Part shown: positions 9,960-20,470 of the stretch, piece after piece
Layout: every line of letters begins with the position of its first letter
Numbering within the stretch: position 1 is the stretch's first letter
The notes under the pieces: generated by a model
The model's input: the letters and a program-made list of their open reading frames with translations, nothing else
The model's database searches: none
Told to the model about the DNA's origin: nothing
Program-made: the position numbers and the translations under genes
NCBI GenBank assembly: GCA_963576735.1
Contig: OY755184.1
Location: 4,712,001-4,776,000, forward strand
Direction: 5' to 3'
Origin: Bedellia somnulentella
Taxonomy: Eukaryota; Arthropoda; Insecta; Lepidoptera; Bedelliidae
Length of the DNA: 64,000 nt

Positions 9960-10169
9960 TTTACGATGAGCGAAGATTCACCCGGGTTTTCGCTCACTTG
10001 CCCCGGGGAGACCGTTATTGCTCTATTTTGCGCTGAGACCAGTTTGTAGACACTGTCAACACCTACAAACTCAAGCGCTGACTATTTGCATTGCTGGAAT
10101 GGCAAGCTGGTAAACATGTCATCCTGCCATTCCAACAATGGGCGGTGGGGTCGTCACATCCCTACGCCA

Positions 10170-10197
10170 TTTTATTATTATTATTATTATTATTATT
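10170..10197. repeat. (TTA)n microsatellite, proximal part of LINE tail
   Basis: About nine TTA units; (TAA)n on the minus strand. It directly follows the LINE 3' UTR (10198-10275), so it reads as the LINE's own (TAA)n tail, into which the Dong-like elements inserted. Confidence 0.8.
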
Positions 10198-12397
10198 GGT
10201 GGGCGCTAACCGCCTCAGGTTTCCGCACTTAACCCAGCTACGAGGTGGGCCATTGTACGTGGGCCGTTTGGCCGTTTAAGTTTCCCAACCTAATTCTGAC
10301 CAGAATGACAAAAGCTTATCCAGGTCAGCCATTGCCTCTGGTAGCGACTTTTTGGATCCGATGGTGTTGTTTCGGATATCGGTTACTCCGTTGCATTCCT
10401 GGAGCACATGAGTGACCGTTTCGTCAGCCTCCATGCACGCACGGCATAGAGGGCTATCGGTGATGCCTAGAGTGTGGAAGTGTTTGTTTAGGGCATAGTG
10501 CCCTGTGACAACACCCACTAGAGTTCGCAGATTTGGTCTGCTAAGACGTAAGGCATATCTGGTCAGATTTTTCTTAAGAGTTGGCATTGCCTCTTTAGAC
10601 TGTCTGCAGCCAGACGTGCCTTGCCAACACGCATTAGCTAGGGTTTGTGTGCGTTCCCTTAGCCACGTGCGCAGCTGGTTGAATGGAAGAGGTATTATGG
10701 GTTCGGGTCCGTACAGAGACATAGCCGATCCCCCTCTAGCCAGCTCATCAGCTGCATCGTTGCCTAAGGACCCACTGTGGCCTTTAATCCACTGCAGGAT
10801 AATATTGTTGTCCTGCGCCACTTCCTCTAAGGCTTGGTGACACTCCAGGATTAGACCTGAAGTGTACTCGCTTCGATTGAGAGCTTGCAGGACAGAAGTG
10901 CTGTCCGATATGATTTTTATGGTCATTTCTGAGATTTTTCTTGCTTTTATGGCCTGGGCAGCTTGGATTATTCCAAGACATTCTGCCTGAAAAACAGTGT
11001 TATATTGACCCAGGCTTTTTGATATTCTTATATTTAGATCTAGGGAGTGTGTGCCAGCCCCCGTGCCTTGATTGGTCTTAGACCCATCAGTATACACACG
11101 TAACTCCTTTGAGCCAGAGAAGTCTGACTTTTCTTCGTCAAGTATTACCCGATAGTTATGTTTGGATCTAATAGTTTTGGTGATCCTATCACATGGAGCG
11201 GCCAGTAGGGGCTGGTCTTTCAACGCTTCCGTGAGAATTTCAGTATGTAGGATTCTGGAGTCATTGCTTAGGTGTCCTGCTCTCTGTAGCCTTACAGCAG
11301 AGATGGCTGCTTCTTGCTGTATGTATAAATACAGTGGGGGGAGATTTAGTAAGGCTTGTAGTGCGGCTGTAGGCGTAGTGCACATGCAGCCCGTTATTGC
11401 TAGACAAGCCTGTCGTTGCATCTTGTCTAATTCATGTTGGGCTGTAACAAGTTTCGTTCTTGGCCACCAGATCAGAGCTCCGTAGGTTATCACTGGTCTG
11501 ATGATAGTGGTATAAAGCCAGTGCGTGATTCTCGGTTTGAGTCCCCAGTTCTTGCCCAAGATTCTTTTACATTGCCACAGGGTGGCGCTAGCTTTTTTTA
11601 TTACCGTTTCTAAGTGTGGTTTCCAGTTTAGTTTATCATCTAGGGTGATTCCTAGATATTTCACTGTTTTCGATAAAGTTAGTTGCGTGCCAAACAACTT
11701 TGGAGGATCAAACGGCGGTAGTTTCCGTTTGCGAGTAAAGAGAATTAATTCAGTCTTTTTAGGATTAACGTGTAGGTCGAAATCTTTACACCATTTTTCA
11801 ACCACCCTCAAAGCGTGACCCATTTGATTGCAGAGGGTGTTCGCATGGTTTCCGTTTATGAGAATAGTGAGGTCGTCTGCATAGCCAATAGTCAGATAGC
11901 CTTGCATGTTTAGTCTTTTAATGAGTGAGTCGACCACCATGTTCCAGAGCAGTGGGGATAATACGCCTCCTTGAGGACAACCCCTTGTCACCACAGCTCT
12001 GCTGGTGTCATTCACAGTTATTTGAACCGCTCTGAGTTTCAACATGTTTATTATCCAGCCCCGCAGTGTGGGATTAACATGGAAGTTTTCAAGGGCTCTA
12101 TTAATACTTGGGATGTTAGTTTTATCGAAGGCGCCTTCAATGTCTATGAAGGTGCATAATGAGGACATTTTAGTGCTGAGAGCACACTCAATTTTGGAAA
12201 CAACTCTGTGGAGAGCTGTTTCGGTTGATTTGTCCTTCGTGTAGGCATGCTGATGAGTATGTAGGGGCTTTCTTGTTAATATCTCTTCTCTTATGAACCT
12301 GTCACAGAGTCTCTCTAGTGTTTTTAAGAGAAAAGAAGTTAGGCTAATGGGTCTAAAGGATTTGGGGTCTGTATAGTCAGATTTTCCAGGTTTGGGA
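10198..12397 (-). mobile_element. 5'-truncated LINE of the R1/LOA/I group
   Basis: Coding homology is open from 12397, where it is cut off abruptly, to the stop at 10276, followed by a ~78-nt 3' UTR and (TAA)n. The 15-bp direct repeat AATTAGCTGTGTATT lies at its truncated 5' end (12398-12412) and beyond its tail (2294-2308). Truncation at the 5' end with a target duplication is normal for target-primed insertion. (TAA)n tails are known from the I factor. Confidence 0.8.
10276..12397 (-). pseudogene. LINE reverse transcriptase with RNase H, 5'-truncated
   Basis: The frame has no internal stop from 12396 down to 10276. The first methionine at 12168 is internal: the frame upstream still encodes RT sequence, PKPGKSDYTDPKSFRPISL. 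Visible motifs: FIDIEGAFDKT (RT block A), RGCPQGGVLSPLLWN, YADDLTIL (active site) and KYLGITLDDK. An RNase H domain follows, with YTDGSK, FQAECLG, ISDSTSV and GNDAADELA supplying the DEDD acidic residues. A CX2CX7HX4C-like element (CRACMEADETVTHVLQEC) lies near the C-terminus. ORF1, the endonuclease and the RT N-terminus are missing, so it cannot move alone. RT+RNase H fits the R1/LOA/I side of LINEs; the clade is not resolved. Confidence 0.85.
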
Positions 12398-12412
12398 AAT
12401 TAGCTGTGTATT
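12398..12412. repeat. Right copy of the 15-bp direct repeat
   Basis: AATTAGCTGTGTATT, the partner of 2294-2308. It overlaps the head of a family-1 SINE-like repeat (GCTGTGTATTGCTGGCTT), so the LINE inserted at or into that head. Confidence 0.65.
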
Positions 12413-12645
12413 GCTGGCTTAGAATGTCATTAGCCCTTTCTACCCACGGATGTCGTAAGAGGCGACCAAGGGGTACGGGGCTTTTTTAAGTGGTTTTTGG
12501 GCGATGCGGTTGGAGACCCATCATCAACGATACTTTATTTCTACCCTCTTCTCCCCTATCAACTTCCAAATGTGGCTCAGAAGTTTCTTGCTCTGAAACT
12601 CTGGCTACCACTTTTTGGGATTTATGGCCGTGAGTATGTAAATAT
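12403..12645 (+). repeat. SINE-like repeat (family 1)
   Basis: Complete copy from 'gctgtgtattgctggcttag' to 'ggccgtgagtatgtaaatat'. Its start coincides with the LINE insertion site. Confidence 0.75.
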
Positions 12646-12881
12646 ATATTACCATGTGCTTTGCAGTTGTAGTCTAATTTATATTTCTATGAAGAACGGC
12701 GACGTTTTAAATAGTCTTAATATTAACTTCTTACTAATTTACATATTCCTAATGTCTGTGTGGCCGGAAGAGTATGAATATTGAATTCATTTTAATGTCG
12801 TTGTTGTAGCTACGAGTATATGTTACTCTAATATGTGCAAATATTTAAATAAGTTTTTTCAATATTAAGTGTGCTTCCACA

Positions 12882-12918
12882 CTACGGTATAGTGCCGTCC
12901 CACAGTACTATACCGTAG
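12882..12918. repeat. 12-bp inverted repeat
   Basis: CTACGGTATAGT (12882-12893) faces ACTATACCGTAG (12907-12918) across a 13-nt loop. It lies in gene-free DNA and could be a stem-loop or the edge of a small element; no target duplication was found. Confidence 0.6.
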
Positions 12919-12970
12919 CTCAACCAGGAGTTTTGTATAGGCATAGTAGATGGAGAGTGCGTTCTCAGTG

Positions 12971-13143
12971 CATGCGCGGATCTAGCAATATGGGCGAGAT
13001 GATGATGCATGCGCACAACCCTAATTGACCGACGACCTTACACTTTTATGGTCTGCTGATAGGATGATGATACTAATACTAAGACTAAGCGATTTTTTGG
13101 TGCCTATACCCACAACCTTTTTTGAGGGCTGGATCCGCCCCTG
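12971..13143. mobile_element. hAT-type MITE with 8-bp target-site duplication
   Basis: The ends are CATGCGCGGATCTAGC and, in reverse complement, CAGGGGCGGATCCAGC: an imperfect 16-bp terminal inverted repeat. TCTCAGTG occurs directly on both sides (12963-12970 and 13144-13151), the 8-bp duplication expected for hAT elements. At 173 bp it has no coding capacity. Confidence 0.75.
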
Positions 13144-13324
13144 TCTCAGTGTTGGTTGTTATTTTACCTAACTAGAGCGCAGCATTCTCGTCGTATCATT
13201 CAGTCAAATGTGGGTTTTATTGAGATATTTTCCATCAATGTTATCCAAGTTTTTAATAAACTATTAATGGAATCATGGTATTGACATCATAATTTAAATA
13301 AACCATATAGTTGATTTTCATACA

Positions 13325-13405
13325 CATAAAGGAAGCCCCAATACCGGAGTCGAACCGATGCCAACCAGTATCTTACTAGTCGCACTCTTCGCTGATATAC
13401 CAAGG
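13325..13405 (-). repeat. tRNA-like SINE remnant
   Basis: On the minus strand 'ccttggtatatcagcgaaga' is followed by 'catcggttcgactccggtat', A-box- and B-box-like. A seven-base acceptor-like pairing is possible only with several G:U pairs, and the D arm does not fold, so it is not called as a tRNA gene. Confidence 0.4.
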
Positions 13406-13784
13406 TTGTTAATTATTTAATAGGCTTTATTCAAATTATTGAAGTTGTTTAACCTTTACTTATTCTACCCAGTAGTATCTGTTCAGAAACCAGTATTAGA
13501 AACTATTAATATGTAATTACCGAATGCTAAAACAGCCAAGGTCATGGAGACATCGCCTTATCTATTCATAAATGTGTAATTACTTAAAAACCCGCAAATA
13601 ACCGGCTAGAAACCATCAATTACATTTACTAATTAACATTAACACCTTACGTTGACTAATTTCAAACAACGTTTCGTTCCAATTTTTTATTAGTCATAAT
13701 TTTCCCAAAACGTTAAGCTTAAATTAAAACAATCTGTGATAGCTGATAGAAAGAGATATTCCATATATTATAAACGATACGGTA
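13406..13784. other. AT-rich intergenic stretch
   Basis: No gene, terminal repeat or RNA gene recognised. Confidence 0.5.
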
Positions 13785-14035
13785 GTTCAAGTCCTGAGTC
13801 GGGCCTACACTAATGTGTCTTTTCAACACAAATTAGTGAACTACATTGGGTAATTTATCAATGTTGTTAATGGTGAGAGAAATATCGCAGGGAAACCCTC
13901 ATAGCTGGGTTTTAATTAGTAATTTGACAGTCTATTTGTATAAAGTGACAATAAGTTGCCCCCTATCATGTCCTAGCAAAACGTGGGTACTCCGATCACC
14001 ACGTGATGTTCAGAAGTAATAGTGACTCTGCTTTC
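13785..14035 (+). repeat. tRNA-related SINE (family 2), 5'-truncated
   Basis: Begins at the B-box region 'gttcaagtcctgagtcgggc', then the family body ('tggtgagagaaatatcgcag', 'aaaacgtgggtactccgatc') and the 3' part with 'gatgttcagaagtaatagtg'. Confidence 0.6.
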
Positions 14036-14745
14036 CTTATTGTTTACCAAACTGAATCTTAAATCTAGAACGGGTTTTCTCACCAGAGCATCCGAATCAA
14101 TTATTTCTAAGGTTTTTGTTGTATAGAACAGTATGGAAAGATCACAGAAGCGATATATCTTATTTAACTGTAACGCAATGAGTTAAAATATATAAAGTTC
14201 AAATAAATAAAAATATTATGAAAGTTCGAAGGATGGATTGAGCTCTTGTAACGCTAAGCGCGTTTTATGAAATAAATTATCTTTTGTGTTCCATTGTAGC
14301 GGTTACAACGCGTTTATTTAAATATGCTGCAAAATTTAAAAGGCCTAAGAACATGACCATGGCCATTTTGTCATTCTGCGAAATAATAATAATAAAAACT
14401 TTGTTTCAGATCACAAAGTAAACCCATAGTAAATTTAGTAAGTTAGTAACTAAGTTTAATTAGATTGAGAGATTTAATTAATAAATATATTTTCAGATAA
14501 CTATATAAGGTGCCAAATCTAGCCAGGGAAGTAGCACTAGTGTGCCGCCGCTCATATACCCAGTGCCTATACATGGGAATATTAGAAATGACAATACCGG
14601 AGCTCATTGGAGGATAATTTTTATCATTATTGGGTTGCTAATAGCTTCATCGAAACATCTAAAACGCATTACGTCTATATCCTTTTGTGACACAAAGGCT
14701 CTCGGAACTAAGATTTCAATCTTTTTTATGAATGTGTAAATAGCA
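14036..14745. other. AT-rich intergenic stretch
   Basis: Nothing recognised. The 65-codon open frame at 14542 has no motif and uses no plausible gene context. Confidence 0.5.
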
Positions 14746-14747
14746 TA

Positions 14748-14992
14748 CATACATACATATACTCACGGCTATAAATCCCTAAAAGGGGTAGCCAGAGCTA
14801 AGGAATTAGAAATTCCTCAGCCACTTTTGGAAATGTGAGTGGTTAAAAGATGGTAGAATAAAGGTTGTTGGTGATGGGTCTCCAACCGCATCGCCCAAAA
14901 ATCCCTTTAAAGGCCCCAATACCGTTAGTCGCCTCTTACGTACACCCACCGGAAGAAATGGGCTATTCTAAGCCGACACTACACAGCAGTAA
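14748..14992 (-). repeat. SINE-like repeat (family 1)
   Basis: Complete copy in reverse: 'catacatatactcacggcta' at the left, 'ctccaaccgcatcgcccaaa' in the middle, and 'ctaagccgacactacacagc' at the right. Confidence 0.75.
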
Positions 14993-15370
14993 TTAGGTCC
15001 TCTCCAGTAACAACAAAATGTAGTACAATAACTATAAAAAGCCAGTTTAGAAAATCTCATAATGCACTCGAGCAAATAATACTAAAGTCACGTTAAAGAT
15101 ACGTCATTTCTACTCCTTGTGATTGATATCTGAAAATTGCAGAAACTCAGCTTCCAATAACCACTGTCTTAAGTCTGAAATGAATTTTACTCCATGCATT
15201 TTCTACAAAGATGACATTTAATGGCTAAGTTGGCATAGTCCGCAAGGGAGTAGTTTTTTACGTAAGTTATCTTTCTAGGGTTTATTAATCCTTCTCCTAA
15301 CCCTTTTTTGTACCTCCTCTGTGGGGTATACCAGAATTACGAGCATAATCCACGAACAATTATTTGATGA
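14993..15370. other. Gene-free stretch
   Basis: AT-rich DNA with no recognised feature. Confidence 0.45.
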
Positions 15371-15715
15371 CAGAACAAAAGACCACATCACCGCTCATAT
15401 ACGTATGTATATCCCCGTCGGGGGGACGAGCTTCACCCTGACAAAGTGACAAGCCATAGTCCACCGTGCTGGCTTAGTACGGGTTAGCAGACATGATCAA
15501 CAACTGCATTAATAGTAGCCAAGACCGGCAGTACCGTCTAAAGAAAGGGATCGATTCTAAAAATTGAAACCTGGCGACCTTAATCAGGATACTAAAAAGA
15601 ATTATATTATCCCTAATTCTCAATAAGGGTACCTTTGAATCAAATCGGTCCGTTTAAAGTAGGTCAAAATCGAGTTTAAAGGAATTGGTTACATACATCC
15701 ATACATACAAGAGAA
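15371..15715 (+). repeat. LINE 3'-end remnant
   Basis: Includes 'cgtgctggcttagtacgggt' near 15468 and a tail 'caaatcggtccgttt' followed by CATA repeats near 15695, wording typical of insect LINE 3' ends from memory. No ORF remains. Confidence 0.35.
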
Positions 15716-17620
15716 GTGTTAAAAAGAAGATGCAGACTATAACCTCTTCCTCTTATAAAAACTAAAGAAAGTTCACAAATCAAATTCACAAGTATATTTC
15801 CTTTCACTGTTACATCACAAACACGACTGGCATCCCTATGGCTATGCTAATCTTTACTCCCTTTCGAGTGAACTAGAATAGACAACTTATATATGTAGTT
15901 CTTCAATGATATTGCTTTGCTCAGGCTATAATGAAAACAGTTTCATTGATGATATGAATTAATAATAGAACCATTGAATGGGTCACCAATGCTTCCTAAC
16001 TACCTGCAATGTTATTTAAAATATTTCAAGAGTTTCCAAACGTTCCACTTCGTGCGCAGTATTGTTCAGTCTATATCAACTTTATTCACTGATCGGATTT
16101 ATCGCTCCCTTGGGAATATTGAAAATTTAACTATTTTTGCACCTCATGAGTACCTACTCCAAGTTCCTACTTTTCAAATGACTAATCAGAGTTTAGGTAT
16201 AACCCGTTTTGCCAGAACATGTTGCTTGGATTATGCATTCTGTATTTCGTCAGCCGAGCAGGAAGCAAGCAGATTTCTCTTAGAAGTTACATAAATAACA
16301 CATTACAACCAAAAGTTCAGGCTTCATCATCACCACCTCACCCTATTGAATAGTCCAAATAAAACTTTACTGGCGAAAGTACATTAACAATCATTAGCTC
16401 AGCCAATAGCTACTACTGGACATATTTATGAACTCCCCAAACGCCTCCACATTAAACGAACTATGTCTCTAACTAACCTACATGATTCAAATGTAACAGC
16501 TATAAACATTTCCTCATTGTGAATTGAAAAATCATACTATACTTTCATAAAAGATTTTAAATAACTTACATTACAGCAGTCAACAACGTTACAGCATCTT
16601 AGTTTCAAACAACACTATATCACTTATATTGAAGTTAAACAATTATTGATTATTTATAGTTAAATATTACTTCACGTTTTTAAATTCATTTATTGTTACG
16701 TTTATTTACATTACACATGTGCGCTCGCGTCGAGACAGCCGCTACAATCGAATGAAGGCTAGTCTACTACTAACAAAATTCGCATTTGCGGATAATCTTT
16801 ATCAGCATGAAGGCAGTAAATACCTCGTGTTGAGTTCCTACTTTATGGGTGACGGTAGACGATATTGATCACGACTTGGAAGAATGAATGAAATTAAGTT
16901 TATGTCTGTTAATAAAACATTTGGCAGATTTTGGATTAGAACCTACAAAATAGCACAAAACAAATACAGACAAGACTAATGATAGAAAGATTTAAATTGA
17001 ATTATCAGGTGTCGTCTGTTTTATTTTATTTATATTCTTCGTTAACTCGAATATGACTGAACCAATTCGCCAAAGATACCCAATATTTTTCATGATTTCT
17101 ACGATAATATATATATAGATAAATATGAAATAATATAATGATCTAGTGAGGTAGCAATGCAGTGGAAATCACTCTAGAGCCTATTTAATATCATTTAGTA
17201 TTACAATTTCCTATTCCTGAAAATTTCTGTCTCCCTTAATATACGCAAAATCCTGGCTACGTTAACAGTTTATTCAACATTTTAAATGAGTCTTCAAGTA
17301 AAGAGTTTTGCATTTTGTCTAATGGTCTTCTAGAGAGGTTTTAAGTGATAAACACGGTGTGATTCTTTTGCCGTGGAAAATAAAGGGCGATGATAAGGGC
17401 AGCACATTGTAGGACGTGAATACCTTTTTGGCTTTCTTCCAGCAGAGAAGAGGAATCACTTCGCTATAATATTATTATTAAGGCCATATATAATGTTTCC
17501 TTATTTATTTTCCTTACACTCATCTTAATTTATAGTGGCAAGTGATGCAGCTTGACATTGGCTATACGGAAATTATAGTTCTTAGTAAAAGTACTAATTT
17601 CCTTTATTTTACTTGTATGA
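15716..17620. other. Gene-poor AT-rich stretch
   Basis: No gene recognised. An open frame at 15974-16294 (106 codons) has no known motif, no splice context and biased AT-rich composition, so it is not called. Around 16395-16470, 'tactactggacatatttatg' resembles a worn LINE fragment. Confidence 0.45.
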
Positions 17621-17624
17621 AAAT

Positions 17625-17725
17625 TAAGAATAATGAATGTGACCGAAGCATAAGATATTTGTCAGAATCGTGTTAAGTGGCGATCGCTGTTCTCTGCTTA
17701 CCCCATTGGTATTTAAAGACATAAG
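17625..17725 (+). repeat. RTE-like LINE 3' terminal fragment
   Basis: Related to the better-preserved copies at 40160-40290 and 44800-44932: 'aagtggcgatcgctgttctc' followed by 'tgcttaccccattgg'. Confidence 0.45.
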
Positions 17726-18049
17726 TACAAGGAAGTCGGTAAGTACTTTTTTCTACGCAAATAATTTTGAAATAAGGTAACTTAAACAAGAAGGCAAAAA
17801 ATATGATGTATGAGGCATTTTAAGTGACAATGTGTAGTAAGATATGTAAGTATATAGTAAGTAGGTAAGATGTTAAAACTATTGCGATGGAAAGCAAATT
17901 TACTGGTAGTACAAATATTATATTTATTAATCCCCTAAACAATGTCACTCGAGAAGTACGTCTTTTGAGAGACCAATGGAATTCCGAATAGCTCATCGTT
18001 TACCAATTATAATATATCGTACAATCACAAATATTCACACTCAAACTAA

Positions 18050-18170
18050 AATTATGAATGGCAAGGAAGCAAGACAGATTTGCAAGGATAATCTAATTCG
18101 CTATTGATAGTTAGTTCCTGCTTACCCGAAAGGGTATTATTGGCACGAGTATGTGTGAGCCAGTGATTTG
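18050..18170 (+). repeat. RTE-like LINE 3' terminal fragment (degraded)
   Basis: 'aatggcaaggaagcaagaca' and 'ttcctgcttacccgaaaggg' match the same family at low identity, ending in 'gcacgagtatgtgtg'. Confidence 0.4.
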
Positions 18171-18187
18171 AAATGTTCAGTTTTACA

Positions 18188-18435
18188 TATACATACATAT
18201 ACTCACGGCTATAAATCCCTTAACGGGGTAGCCAGAGCTTTCGAATATGAAATTCCTCAGCCACTTTTGGAAATTGATTGGGGAAAAGATGGTAATAATA
18301 AATGTTTTTGGTGACGGGTCTCCAACCACATCGCCCAAAAATCACTTAAAAAGCCCCTATAGCCTTAGTCGCCTCTTACGATCACCCACGAGTAGAAATG
18401 GGGTAGTGTTATTCTAAGCCGACACTACACGGCAA
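18188..18435 (-). repeat. SINE-like repeat (family 1)
   Basis: Complete reverse copy from 'catacatatactcacggcta' to 'ctaagccgacactacacggc'. Confidence 0.75.
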
Positions 18436-18984
18436 ATGTTCAGTTTTATTTTATGAAATACTTTTCAATTAATTTTGAGATTCTTTAATTTATAGAGAGA
18501 CATATATAAAACGTGTTTAGTAAACATATAGAATTTTATTCTACAGGCATTTGGTGCATTTGGATCTATTCATCCACTTATGTGTACGGCTGAAGTCACG
18601 TTTTACCGTAACCGGCTTAACAATGATATTCAAACAATACATCTTATTATCGACAACTGCAACATACCACATAATTTTAAATATGAATCTCTATTGTTTT
18701 CACTGCAAGGAAATTTGTACACATAAGACAAGGATATACGACAGGATTGTTGCCTTCTTTAGTCTAATTCCGTGTAAACAGATTTTTAAGATGTTTGGCT
18801 GCATTAATTAACCTCTAACACAATAACGCATATTTATGCTGATTTATGCAGGTTTTAGGCGAAATATGCACAAAAAGTCATGGTGAAGATACAAATAAAG
18901 GTCAGTCAGTTCAGCCGATCAAATCATGATGACCTTCTAAATGAACGCTTGTACATATTAGTTAGAATTATAATTTATTATTAT

Positions 18985-19120
18985 AACGAAACTGCCTCCG
19001 TGGTTTCACGGTTAAGAGCTTGGCTTCAAGTACGGAGGTCTTGGGTTCGATCCCCGGGGGACAAACTCACTTTCATTTGTAAAAGTTAACCCAGTTTGGA
19101 AGGATTTTGAAAAAAAAAAG
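18985..19120 (+). repeat. tRNA-derived SINE
   Basis: 'gcctccgtggtttcacggtt' (A-box-like) is followed by 'cttgggttcgatccccgggg' (B-box) and then an A-rich tail at about 19110-19130. The cloverleaf does not close with a normal acceptor stem, so it is a SINE head, not a tRNA gene. Confidence 0.55.
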
Positions 19121-19129
19121 AAAAGAAAG

Positions 19130-19530
19130 ATAGTATATTTATTCATTGCCTAAGGGCACAACTGTGACAAAATACAAACAATTCACAAATTATTATCGCC
19201 ATATTAAAAGTACGTGGTAAAATAATCGAAAACAAATAACAACAAAAAAAAAAACAAAATTAAAAATACTAGTGGTAAAAGGAATAAAAGCACACAAAGG
19301 CAAAGAATTGCAGGCTTGAATCACCGGATTACCCGGAAATTAAGATGATTCCGTTCTTCGGAGGGCATGCTAAGCTGTCGGTCCCGGCTACTATCACGGT
19401 AGTAGTCGTTCGTCTGCCTGTTACTAACGGTGATAAAAATCATTGTGACGAAATCATATGGCTAAGATGTACTTAGTCGTGGGACTAGTACCTCTGCCAC
19501 ACCTATATGCGGTGTACCCCCATTGAGTAG
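19130..19530. repeat. LINE 3'-UTR-like remnant
   Basis: Includes 'gagggcatgctaagctgtcg' and 'gtcccggctactatcacggt', which I associate with lepidopteran LINE tails from memory. No coding sequence is left. Confidence 0.35.
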
Positions 19531-19624
19531 AACATACAATTTGAAAGATATAAGTAGTCAATGTTAATTATATAATAGGGAATAGGGCGTAGAAAACCTT
19601 ATACAAAAACGGGATACATTATAT

Positions 19625-19690
19625 CTAAGTGTAAGGTAATGAGATAGGTTTGCCAAGATCGTACAAAGTGGTGACCTATATGTTTGAGAA
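19625..19690 (+). repeat. Short RTE-like LINE 3' fragment
   Basis: 'gccaagatcgtacaaagtgg' matches the RTE-like tail family. Confidence 0.4.
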
Positions 19691-20270
19691 TTAAGTTTGT
19701 AAGAATTGGTATGAAACATGGTGGAATTTTCCCAATTTTTTGGATAATCAGATGATTCCGCCTTAAATATTATCTATGGATGCATTTTGTATGGACCGTT
19801 GATCCTGCTGGGTTGTTTGATTGGTTAATGGTTATGTTATGTATGGTTGTTAGTGGTACATTGCCATGAAGTCCATGAACCAAGTATTGTTGACGTCTAC
19901 TACGATAGATTTAAACGTGGATCAGCATTTAACAGGTTTAAAAGCGCTCCTGTTCTTTGCAGACCTTTTGAAAGGATAATGCGCTCAGTTTTTGTTGTCA
20001 ATCTATTTGAATTGACCACACTCGGAGATGATTGTTTATTTCCTTCATTTGAACTCAAGTAGGCATCAACCTTCAACCCAATTGATGGAAGAGATCGTCA
20101 CGATGCATCGTAGGGTTCCAAGTTAGTCTTATTATAAACTGATATCTCAGAAATCATGCATAAATTGAAGAAACAATATTTTTTTATAAAAAAACAAGTT
20201 TGGCTAAAACAACAAAATTCGATACATATAGAGTAGACCTAAACCTTCATCCCAATTTAATGAAGAGATC
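19691..20270. other. Gene-free stretch left of the assembly gap
   Basis: No SPT6 exon was found here, although SPT6 should continue leftward past the gap. 'accttcaacccaatt..agagatc' (20070-20096) recurs as 'accttcatcccaatt..agagatc' (20242-20270) exactly at the gap edge. Confidence 0.5.
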
Positions 20271-20470
20271 NNNNNNNNNNNNNNNNNNNNNNNNNNNNNN
20301 NNNNNNNNNNNNNNNNNNNNNNNNNNNNNNNNNNNNNNNNNNNNNNNNNNNNNNNNNNNNNNNNNNNNNNNNNNNNNNNNNNNNNNNNNNNNNNNNNNNN
20401 NNNNNNNNNNNNNNNNNNNNNNNNNNNNNNNNNNNNNNNNNNNNNNNNNNNNNNNNNNNNNNNNNNNNNN
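20271..20470. other. Assembly gap (200 N)
   Basis: Exactly 200 N, probably a placeholder of unknown true length. It cuts SPT6 exon 23 in the middle. Confidence 0.98.

Larger units (their letters stand above)
6252..10169 (-). mobile_element. Dong/R4-like non-LTR retrotransposon, copy B, full length
   Basis: Second full-length element, same orientation and organisation as copy A: 5' leader hairpin near 10095-10136, intact ORF 6357-9959, 3' UTR hairpin with arms 6275-6285 and 6313-6323. Differences from copy A are scattered point changes plus a short variable stretch at the ORF start. It is bounded by (TTA)n on both sides. Confidence 0.85.

Noticed and set aside
13325..13405. tRNA gene on the minus strand
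   Set aside because: Acceptor stem needs four G:U pairs and the D arm fails; treated as a SINE remnant.
14542..14739. 65-codon open frame
   Set aside because: Length is expected by chance and there is no supporting signal.
15974..16294. 106-codon open frame
   Set aside because: No motif, no start context, no neighbouring exons; AT-rich region with worn repeats.
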